From: DATDCV01 sp036524155
GTDB lineage: Bacteria > Verrucomicrobiota > Verrucomicrobiia > Limisphaerales > UBA8199
Direction: 5' to 3'
Assembly: GCA_036524155.1 (NCBI GenBank)
Contig: DATDCV010000567.1
Coordinates: 1 to 42,964 of the forward strand
Length of the DNA: 42,964 nucleotides
The notes beneath the pieces were generated by a model. The model saw only the letters and a program-made list of their open reading frames with translations. It did not search any database and was not told the origin of the DNA. Of this stretch, positions 8,278-14,672 are shown in pieces (positions within the stretch are counted from its first letter, which is position 1; every line of letters begins with the position of its first letter). The position numbers and the translations under genes are program-made.

Positions 8278-9417
8278 TTATTTCGCGACGGAGAACTTGT
8301 ACACGATCGTGTTATGGAAGGTTTGGCCAGGCTTGAGGACAACCGAAGGGAACTCAGGCTTGTTGGGCGAGTCGGGATAATGCTGGGGTTCCATGCAGAA
8401 GCCGTTTCGGAACTGGTAAACCCAGCCGCCTTTCCCCGTGAGCGTGCCGTCGAGGAAATTGCCCGAATAGAACTGCAAACCGGGCTCGTCCGAATAAACC
8501 TCCATGACGCGCCCCGAGGTGGGTTCGGTGACACGCGCGACCAGGCCGTACTGGCCAGACGGCTTGTTGATGACCCAGTTGTGGTCATAGCCTTTGCCGA
8601 ACTTTAGCTGTTCGTTATCCTGATTTATGCGCGCGCTGATAGCAGTCGGGGTGCGGAAGTCGAACGGCGTGCCCTCGACAGGGGCCAGCTCGCCGGTGGG
8701 AATTAGCGTGCTGTCCACGGGCGTGTACCGGTCGGCGGGGATCGTCACGACGTGGTCCAGGATGGTTCCTTTGCCGGCGAGGTTGAAGTAGGAATGATGC
8801 GTGAGGTTGACGACGGTGTCCTTGTCGGTCGTGGCGGTGAACTCAAGTTTAAGCGCGTTGTCGTGCGTGAGCGTGTAAACGGCGGTGACCGACAAGTCGC
8901 CCGGGTAGCCTTCCTCGCCGTCTCGGCTCACATAAGTGAGCTTCAGCGCGGGGCCGTCCGCGGCGGCCACCAACACCGGTTCCCAAACGACTTTGTCGAA
9001 ACCCTTCACCCCGCCGTGCAGGGCGTTCGGATAATTGTTGGTGGCCAGAGTGTATTGCTTGCCGTCGAGGGTGAATTGGCCTTTGGCGATGCGGTTGCCG
9101 TATCGGCCGATGAGCGCGCCAAAATATGGCGTTTCCTTCACATAGTCCGCCAATTGGTCATAGCCGAGCGTCACATCTCCCAGCTTGCCGGTCTTGTCCG
9201 GAACCTTGAGCGAAACCACCAGGCCGCCGTAGTTGGAGATGCGCGCTTCGGCTCCCCGCGCGTTGCGGAGCGTGTAGAGGTAAACCTGGGTGCCGTCTGT
9301 GGTTCGGCCGAAGGGGCTTCGCGCGATTTGCTCCGGAGCGACGGACGAGCAGCCGAGGAAACCGGCGAGCCCGAGGCTCAGCGGCACGATAGTCAGCCAT
9401 CGATGGGCGTTTCTCAT
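8278..9417 (-). CDS. galM: Aldose 1-epimerase (mutarotase), lipoprotein
   Basis: 379 residues. The N-terminus has a signal peptide with a lipobox ending GFLGC (Cys 23), so the enzyme is probably anchored on the periplasmic side of a membrane. Family marks: NRIAKGQFTLDGKQYTL, LHGGVKGFDKVVWE, the catalytic-His region LTHHSYFNLAGKG, the SDEPGLQFYSGNF stretch, and FCMEPQHYPDSPN near the C-terminus. It interconverts alpha and beta anomers of aldoses such as galactose, glucose or arabinose. ATG at 9417 has a good ribosome site (AAAGG, about 7 nt upstream). The araD-like gene ends 22 bp upstream, so the two are likely cotranscribed. Periplasmic location fits preparing sugar anomers for the symporter encoded next; that link is inference. 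Confidence 0.94.
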   Translation of the reverse strand: MRNAHRWLTIVPLSLGLAGFLGCSSVAPEQIARSPFGRTTDGTQVYLYTLRNARGAEARISNYGGLVVSLKVPDKTGKLGDVTLGYDQLADYVKETPYFGALIGRYGNRIAKGQFTLDGKQYTLATNNYPNALHGGVKGFDKVVWEPVLVAAADGPALKLTYVSRDGEEGYPGDLSVTAVYTLTHDNALKLEFTATTDKDTVVNLTHHSYFNLAGKGTILDHVVTIPADRYTPVDSTLIPTGELAPVEGTPFDFRTPTAISARINQDNEQLKFGKGYDHNWVINKPSGQYGLVARVTEPTSGRVMEVYSDEPGLQFYSGNFLDGTLTGKGGWVYQFRNGFCMEPQHYPDSPNKPEFPSVVLKPGQTFHNTIVYKFSVAK

Positions 9418-9439
9418 TGAGGACCTTTCAATCTGTGGT

Positions 9440-10168
9440 TCAGCGTTGCGGTTTTCGCCTGGTTGTGTTTGCTCTTGCGCCCTGGCCGTAATACGCGCCG
9501 GGGCCGTGCTTGCGGTAAAAATGCTTATTCAGCAATACCTGCTGCATCGGTCTTGTGGAAGGAAAAACTCGCAGCGTCTCGCTGGCCAGCCGCGCCAGGT
9601 GCTCGAGGATCACAGCGTTATGAACGGCATCGCCCACCGTTTTGCCCCACGTAAACGGAGCGTGGCTGGCAACCAGGACGGCCGCGCAGGCGAGCGGGTC
9701 CCGCCGGGCGAAAGCCTCAACAATGACTTTTCCGGTGTTGGCCTCGTATTCAGAGTTGATCTCCGGGGGCGTCAGCCGACGCGTGCAGGGCACCGGCCCG
9801 TCGAAATAATCGGCGTGGGTGGTGCCGAACGCCGGCAGGTTGCGGCCAGCCTGCGCCCAGGCGGTGGCGTAAAAACTGTGGGTATGGACTATGCCGGCGA
9901 TGCCGTGGAATGCGCGGTAAAGGACCAGATGCGTCGGTGTGTCAGAACTGGGGTTGAGGCTGCCTTCGATGACTTCGCCGGTCACCAGCGATACCACGAC
10001 CATCTGCGCGGGCTTCATCCTGTGATAGGGCACTCCAGAGGGCTTGATCACCATGAGCCCGTTTCGGCGATCCACTCCACTGGCGTTACCGAAGGTTTGG
10101 ACGACCAAACCTTCTTTAACGAGGTCGAGGTTGGCTTCACAGACTTCTTTTTTGAGTCGTTCCAACAT
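9440..10168 (-). CDS. araD: Class II aldolase/epimerase, L-ribulose-5-phosphate 4-epimerase-like
   Basis: 242 residues from ATG 10168. The longer frame up to 10249 adds an unlikely leader. It matches the AraD/SgaE/UlaF group of class II aldolase-fold enzymes: TFGNASGVDRRNGLMVIKPSG (phosphate-binding and substrate region), the metal ligands in IVHTHSFYATAWA, THADYFDGPVP, and a third metal His in SHAPFTWG. The reaction would be zinc-dependent conversion of L-ribulose-5-phosphate to D-xylulose-5-phosphate, in the cytoplasm. It sits upstream of galM and the symporter gene, pointing to pentose use. No isomerase or kinase gene (araA/araB) lies nearby, so the exact substrate is not settled; a fuculose- or rhamnulose-type aldolase is less likely from the motifs. 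Confidence 0.88.
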   Translation of the reverse strand: MLERLKKEVCEANLDLVKEGLVVQTFGNASGVDRRNGLMVIKPSGVPYHRMKPAQMVVVSLVTGEVIEGSLNPSSDTPTHLVLYRAFHGIAGIVHTHSFYATAWAQAGRNLPAFGTTHADYFDGPVPCTRRLTPPEINSEYEANTGKVIVEAFARRDPLACAAVLVASHAPFTWGKTVGDAVHNAVILEHLARLASETLRVFPSTRPMQQVLLNKHFYRKHGPGAYYGQGARANTTRRKPQR

Positions 10169-10372
10169 GGCAAATCGAACCGCAAGCGGCCGCACCGGCG
10201 ACCGGTCGCAGGGGATTCCCGAGGGACCGCGTAACTCGCGAACACGCAAGCGCCTTCGATGTGCTGCCGAGCGCAGGAGGCTAACAGCCGGGGGGTAGAA
10301 AGCAAGTCCGTGGCGAGGCGTCCTCAGCGCAAGGCCAGGGCCAGTGACAAAGTCGCCATAAGTCCCTGTCGT

Positions 10373-10488
10373 GTAGCGCAGATTTGTAATCTGCCGTATC
10401 GCCGATTTTCAATCGGCAGAGCCCCGGAACCGGTTTGCGCCCTGCAGGTTACAAACCTGCGATACGGCAGATTACAAATCTGCGCTAC
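10373..10488. repeat. Palindromic intergenic element B (four 17-bp hairpins)
   Basis: The outer arms 10373-10401 and 10460-10488 are a perfect 29-bp inverted repeat. Within lie four 7-3-7 hairpins: GCAGATT-TGT-AATCTGC at 10378, GCCGATT-TTC-AATCGGC at 10401, GCAGGTT-ACA-AACCTGC at 10444 and GCAGATT-ACA-AATCTGC at 10467. The first and second pairs each have a 23-bp period with CGTATC/GATACG spacers. The element lies in the 366-bp gap between the araD-like gene and the DUF190 gene; the remainder of that gap (10169-10365) shows no gene. Confidence 0.9.
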
Positions 10489-10535
10489 GACTTTGGCCAC
10501 AGCCGTGGGCGCAATGCCGGCAAGCCGGATTCGCC

Positions 10536-10892
10536 TCAAATCTCCGGCTGTTCGAGTTCGGGGTTCGCCCGATAGTCGATCACCCGCACCTTCTCCAGCG
10601 TCACCAAACCGCCTTTCATCATCTCATCCAGCGTCGGCAGGAACCCTTCGATTTTCTCGGCGGTGTCAACGATCTCGATGACCAGCGGCAGGTCCATCGA
10701 CAGCCGGAGAATCTTGGCGGTGTGCAGGCGGCTCGATTTCCCGAAACCCATCGGCCCACGCAACACCGTCGCGCCCGCCAGGTGCAGTTCGCGCGCTTTG
10801 AGCACGATGGCTTCGTACAGCGGCTGGTGGTGCCACCGGTCGCTTTCGCCGATGAATATCCGCAGCAACATGGCTTCGTGGGGGAGGTGCAT
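10536..10892 (-). CDS. DUF190 protein, partner of the fluoride channel CrcB
   Basis: 118 residues, the normal size for DUF190. Characteristic stretches are MLLRIFIGESDRWHHQPLYE, HLAGATVLRGPMGFGKSSRL (the G.MGFG..SR+HT region) and LPLVIEIVDTAEKIEGFLPTL. DUF190 proteins resemble PII-like signalling proteins, are soluble, and are often encoded beside crcB; how they affect the channel is not known. Start is ATG at 10892; an internal ATG at 10871 is also possible. The gene begins 4 bp after the crcB stop codon, so both are expected to be translated from the riboswitch-controlled message. Confidence 0.9.
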   Translation of the reverse strand: MHLPHEAMLLRIFIGESDRWHHQPLYEAIVLKARELHLAGATVLRGPMGFGKSSRLHTAKILRLSMDLPLVIEIVDTAEKIEGFLPTLDEMMKGGLVTLEKVRVIDYRANPELEQPEI

Positions 10893-10896
10893 ATCG

Positions 10897-11292
10897 TCAG
10901 CCTTTCATCGAGTTCAGTTCCATCGCGAGCAGGTGTCCCAGCCAGACACCCGCCAGGCACAAGACCAGTGACAACACCGCATTTGCTCCGGCTTTAAACC
11001 ACTCTCCATCTTCCGCCAGCGCGAGCGTCTGCAGGCTGAAGGAGGAGAAAGTCGTGTATCCGCCGCAAACCCCCAGCATGAAGAACTGCCGGAACGAAGC
11101 GGGTACCAGCCAGCGGCCTTCGGGACCGGTCGCGGTGGCAAACAACCCGATAACGAAGGAACCGGAGATGTTGACGATCAGCGTGCCCCAGGGAAACGTC
11201 TCGCCGAATTTCTCGGCGATCAGGCCGGAGGCCCCCCACCGCGCGAGGCTGCCCAGTCCGCCGCCAAAAAAAATCAACAGTGCATTCCACAT
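10897..11292 (-). CDS. crcB: Fluoride ion channel CrcB/Fluc
   Basis: 131 residues with four hydrophobic segments, typical of Fluc/CrcB. Diagnostic motifs are GGGLGSLARWGAS at the N-terminus, FPWGTLIVNISGSFVIGLF with the pore Asn, and GVCGGYTTFSSFSLQT with the phenylalanine-box Phe residues and the Na+-binding turn. CrcB forms a dual-topology dimer in the inner membrane and lets fluoride leave the cell. Start is ATG at 11292. It is preceded by a fluoride riboswitch and followed 4 bp later by the DUF190 gene, a common arrangement that makes the assignment secure. Confidence 0.96.
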   Translation of the reverse strand: MWNALLIFFGGGLGSLARWGASGLIAEKFGETFPWGTLIVNISGSFVIGLFATATGPEGRWLVPASFRQFFMLGVCGGYTTFSSFSLQTLALAEDGEWFKAGANAVLSLVLCLAGVWLGHLLAMELNSMKG

Positions 11293-11323
11293 ATTTCTGA
11301 CCCCGCCACCCGCGAGTGCCTTT

Positions 11324-11400
11324 GGCAGGAGTCATCAGCGCTGAATTCCTTCAGGCGGTTCTTCCCCGAAATGGTCCGGGAAAAGGCAAACCCCATTGCC
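11324..11400 (-). promoter_or_regulatory. Fluoride riboswitch (crcB RNA motif)
   Basis: Read on the minus strand, the leader starts GGCAATGGGGTTTGCC (11400-11385), continues through AGAACCGCC, and ends GCTGATGACTCCTGCC (11339-11324). These are the conserved blocks of the crcB/fluoride motif: a GGC.AUGG....GCC hairpin, the AACCGCC strand and the CUGAUGRCUCCUGCC strand that close the two pseudoknots around the fluoride pocket. It lies 31 bp upstream of the crcB start. Fluoride binding should raise crcB expression. A GC-rich stretch between the motif and the ATG may act in the switch; the expression-platform type is not clear. Confidence 0.92.
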
Positions 11401-11476
11401 TGTTCTAATCTCAGGCTATCTCGCCCTGCGGATCCTTTCAAACGCTAACTGACGGGGGGTACCCGCCCTGTATCGC

Positions 11477-11574
11477 CTCAGTCTTGGGACGGAGCGCCGA
11501 TTTCTAATCGGCTTAAGCGAGCCGACGTCCTGCTGTAAGCCGAGTACAACTCGGCGCTCCGCCCCAAGACTGAG
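11477..11574. repeat. Palindromic intergenic element C (two 17-bp hairpins)
   Basis: Arms 11477-11515 and 11536-11574 pair at 35 of 39 positions. Each arm contains a 7-3-7 hairpin: GCCGATT-TCT-AATCGGC at 11496-11512 and GCCGAGT-ACA-ACTCGGC at 11539-11555. The T:A to G:C change between the hairpins is compensated on both strands. Arms extend outward with an indel through GGGGGTACCC sequences (about 11455 and 11576). The element sits between the crcB riboswitch and the phosphatase gene, which point away from each other, so a simple terminator role is unlikely. Confidence 0.88.
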
Positions 11575-11707
11575 GGGGTACCCCGCCCCCAACAAATTTC
11601 TTCGCGAGCATCGCTCGTTCCGGCATACTCTACCGCGCCGATGCGGGCTGCGAGAAAAGGGCTTCCACGCGCGTGCCGATGAAGCGAATCGCTGTTGAAC
11701 CTGAACC

Positions 11708-12544
11708 ATGAACGAACGTCTGCGCCAGATTCGACATCTTGCTTTGGACATGGATGGAACCATCTACCGGGGCGGGACCGTTTTTGAGACTGCCGCGCCG
11801 TTCCTCGCTCTGCTTCGCCAATTGGAAATTGGCTACACCTTTCTGACCAACAATCCAACCCGGAGCAAAAAAGAATACCTGGAGCATCTGCTTCGGATCG
11901 GGATCCCGGCGGTGGCCGAACAGCTCTACACCTCAACTCAGGCCACGATCGAGTTTCTAAAAGCCAACCATCCGGAAATCCGCCTTTTGTTTGTGCTGGG
12001 AACACCCGGGTTGTGCCAGGAGTTGGAACAAGCCGGGTTCACGCTGACGGCTGACGACCCCGCCGCGCTGCCGGATGCGGTACTCGTCGGTTTCGATACG
12101 ACCCTCACGTATTCCCGACTCTGCCGCGCCGCGTGGTGGATCCAGCAAGGCAAGCCGTACTACGCCACCAACCCGGACCGGGTCTGCCCCACCGATCTGC
12201 TGACGGTGCTGGTGGATTGCGGGTCGATTACCGCGGCGCTCGAGAAGGCAACCGGGCGCACTCCTTCCGCGGTGCTTGGCAAGCCGGACCCGGCCATGCT
12301 GCAGGGCATCCTGCGCCGTCACTCGCTGCTCCCGCCACAGCTCGCGATGGTGGGGGATCGGCTCTATACGGATATGGCGATGGCCCGCCAGGCCGGGGCG
12401 GTCGGGATCCTGGTGCTGACCGGTGAAACGAACGCCGCGCAAGCGGCCGCGGTTTCTCCTGCTCCAGACCTCGTGGTGCCGACGCTGGCCGAGTTGGGAT
12501 TAAGATTGCGGGAGGCCAGACTCAACCCTGTGGCTGCAGGCTAA
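11708..12544 (+). CDS. HAD-superfamily phosphatase, NagD-like (HAD-IIA)
   Basis: 278 residues, the usual size for NagD/phosphoglycolate-phosphatase-like HAD-IIA enzymes. Seen motifs: LDMDGTIYRG with the Asp nucleophile at residue 14 and acid/base Asp 16; FLTNNPTRS (motif II); GKPDP with the motif III Lys; and GDRLYTDMAMA (motif IV acids). The C2-type cap lies between motifs II and III. It removes phosphate from a small cytoplasmic metabolite; the substrate cannot be told from sequence. Its TAA stop overlaps the ATG of the next gene by one base (TAATG), so the two are translationally coupled. Since that gene is an organophosphate-type transporter, a role in phosphate-ester uptake and dephosphorylation is a reasonable inference. 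Confidence 0.9.
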   Translation: MNERLRQIRHLALDMDGTIYRGGTVFETAAPFLALLRQLEIGYTFLTNNPTRSKKEYLEHLLRIGIPAVAEQLYTSTQATIEFLKANHPEIRLLFVLGTPGLCQELEQAGFTLTADDPAALPDAVLVGFDTTLTYSRLCRAAWWIQQGKPYYATNPDRVCPTDLLTVLVDCGSITAALEKATGRTPSAVLGKPDPAMLQGILRRHSLLPPQLAMVGDRLYTDMAMARQAGAVGILVLTGETNAAQAAAVSPAPDLVVPTLAELGLRLREARLNPVAAG

Positions 12545-13950
12545 TGATCTCCCAACCGTCTGACCCCGATCCCAAAACTCCCGCAGCAGCCGGCGGCGGA
12601 CGCGGACCGGGGCCGGATTCGCGCGGTTCCTTCCCGTCCCGGCTGCTCCGCTGGTTCCGGCCGGCTCCGCTCGCGCCGCCGCTCGGACAGGCCGAGGTCG
12701 CCCGACTCTACCCGCGTCTGCGCTGGCAGGTCTTCGAAGCGGCTTTCATCGCCTACGCGACGTTTTACGTCGTCCGCAATAACTTTGCGCCCGTCTCGAA
12801 AGAGATTGGCGATGTGCTGCACTACGATAAGGCCATGATCGGCGATATTCTCGCCGGCACCGCCATAGCCTATGGCGTCGGCAAGTTCGTCATGGGTTAC
12901 CTCGCGGACCGCAGCGACGCGCGAAAATACGTCGCGCTGGGCATGCTGCTTACCGCGGCGCTCAATTTCATTTTCGGGGCGACCTCGAATTTCACCGGTC
13001 ACTTCCTGCTATGGACCCTCAACGGCCTGGTTCAGGGCATGGGTTACGGGCCCTGCACACGCGGGCTATCGCATTGGTACAGCGTGAAGGAGCGGGGCAC
13101 GATCTTCGGCGTGTGGAATATTTCCCATAATGTTGGCGGCGGGCTGGCGGGTTTCCTGGCGGCGACGTGCGCCGGCTGGTGGGGGTGGCGCTCCGCCTTT
13201 TTCGTTCCGGGCGTGATCGCGACACTCGGCGCGGTCTACCTGTTCTGGCGCATGCGCGACACCCCGCAATCGTGCGGCCTGCCCGCTATTGAGCAGTACA
13301 AGCAGGATTACCCACCCGGCGAAACGGAAGACCATGAACGCGAGCTGACGGCGCGCGAGCTGCTGCTCAAATACATCCTGCCGAACAAGATGCTGTGGGT
13401 GTTGTCCCTGGCGAACATTTTCGTTTACATCGCCCGCTACAGCATGGTGGATTGGGGGCCAACCTACCTCAAGGAGGTCAAAGGCGCCTCCCTCCAGGAA
13501 GGCGGCTTGAGCACGCTGGTCATCGAATTCGCCGGCGCCGCCGGCATGCTCAGCATGGGCTGGCTCTCGGACAAGCTCGGTGGCCGCCGCGGCCGGGTCA
13601 GCGTCATCGCGCTGATTCCACTATTGCTGGCCTTCGCCGCGATTCGCGTCACCCCGAAAGGCATGTTGTGGCTGGATATGGTTTTGTTCGGGTTGATTGG
13701 TTTCTTCGTTTATACGCCAGTGATGTTCTCCGGGGTGATGTCACTCGATTTGACGACCAAGAAAGCCGTGGGGACAGCCGCCGGGTTTGTGGGGTTTTTC
13801 GGCTATGTCGGGCGGGTGATTCAGGGCAAGGGTCTCGGTTGGATCGCGCAGCATTACGGCTGGGATCCCGCTTTGTGGGCCGTTCTCGGCTGCACGTTGC
13901 TGGCGCTGATCCTGCTGGCGTTTACCTGGAACGTCCGGCCACGCGGCTGA
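12544..13950 (+). CDS. MFS transporter, organophosphate:phosphate antiporter-like (GlpT/UhpC group)
   Basis: 468 residues with about 12 membrane segments after an 80-residue Pro/Gly/Arg-rich cytoplasmic N-terminus. The stretch AYATFYVVRNNFAPVSKEIG, the loop GYLADRSDARKYVALGMLL and GLVQGMGYGPCTRGLSHWYS are features of the OPA branch (GlpT, UhpT, UhpC). Such proteins exchange glycerol-3-phosphate or hexose-phosphate for inorganic phosphate, or act as sensors (UhpC). No uhpA/uhpB-like genes lie next to it, which favours transport. The ATG at 12544 shares its A with the stop codon of the phosphatase gene. It ends 21 bp from the convergent GTPase remnant. Confidence 0.9.
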   Translation: MISQPSDPDPKTPAAAGGGRGPGPDSRGSFPSRLLRWFRPAPLAPPLGQAEVARLYPRLRWQVFEAAFIAYATFYVVRNNFAPVSKEIGDVLHYDKAMIGDILAGTAIAYGVGKFVMGYLADRSDARKYVALGMLLTAALNFIFGATSNFTGHFLLWTLNGLVQGMGYGPCTRGLSHWYSVKERGTIFGVWNISHNVGGGLAGFLAATCAGWWGWRSAFFVPGVIATLGAVYLFWRMRDTPQSCGLPAIEQYKQDYPPGETEDHERELTARELLLKYILPNKMLWVLSLANIFVYIARYSMVDWGPTYLKEVKGASLQEGGLSTLVIEFAGAAGMLSMGWLSDKLGGRRGRVSVIALIPLLLAFAAIRVTPKGMLWLDMVLFGLIGFFVYTPVMFSGVMSLDLTTKKAVGTAAGFVGFFGYVGRVIQGKGLGWIAQHYGWDPALWAVLGCTLLALILLAFTWNVRPRG

Positions 13951-13971
13951 CGGGACGCAACGCGCGACGGG

Positions 13972-14477
13972 TTATTCGTGAATTTCCACCACGTCCTTGT
14001 CCTGCAAAACCTCGGTCCGGTGAACCTGCTGTCCATCAAACCGGCTGTGGCCCCAGAGCCGGGCAAATCTCATGCGCTCAGGCAGGTCGCGATGGATTTG
14101 GCGCGCCAGGTCGGCGACCGTGGCGCCGAGGGGGACGACGAATGGTTTGTGCAGGTCAGCGGGTTTTCCTGGTTCTTTCGCATAAACCCGGATCATCGCC
14201 AGCAGGTGCCAGAGCTCGCGGAAGAGCTCGTCCAGACCTTCGCCGGTGCGCGCGCTGACAAATACGGCGTCGAGCACCGCGCGATCCCGATCCGGCTGGC
14301 CGCAAAACTCACGCAGCACGCTGAGGGTGGCAGCCGCGATCGCATCCACCTTATTGAAGATGAGCAAGCCCGGATGCACGCCCGAGTCTCCGGGTGTCAG
14401 TTGGTTGCGCTGGATGGAGGACAACTTTATTTCGCGGCTTTCCAGGATGCTGAGGACTTGCCCGGCATAGGAACAGT
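13972..14477 (-). pseudogene. 5'-truncated TGS-domain GTPase (DRG/Obg-like) remnant
   Basis: The readable part starts near VLSILESREIKLSSIQRNQL, passes through the G4 motif LIFNKVDA and the G5-like VFVSARTGEGLDELFRELW, and ends in a full TGS domain (IRVYAKEPGKPADLHKPFVV ... RFARLWGHSRFDGQQVHRTE ... DKDVVEIHE). This is the C-terminal half of a DRG-like GTPase. The P-loop, switch regions and DxPG motif that should lie upstream are absent, and a stop codon is met about 60 nt upstream of the TTG at 14424. The strand upstream has no matching sequence before the beta-helix gene. It is most likely a decayed gene; use of the TGS part alone as a small protein cannot be ruled out. Confidence 0.75.
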
Positions 14478-14672
14478 CGCACCAACCGGCCGCAGGTTAC
14501 CAATCCCGCCGGGATTTGTCAGCAGGGTTGGATGACAGGGCGCGCCCTCCATTGTGCAGAATGCATGATGCGGCGGCGGTGGCAGTGCAAGCTGCAATCC
14601 AGCCGCATTCGGTTCACCCCGATCTAAGACGCGATTTTGAGGCGTTCTGCTGACCGAACAGGGCCGAAGCTA

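Noticed and set aside
9290..10234. 314-codon plus-strand frame across galM and the araD-like gene
   Set aside because: Both minus-strand genes have clear catalytic motifs.
10373..11574. Ends of an insertion sequence at elements B and C
   Set aside because: The DNA between them holds the intact DUF190, crcB and riboswitch unit and no transposase; both elements are self-contained palindromes.
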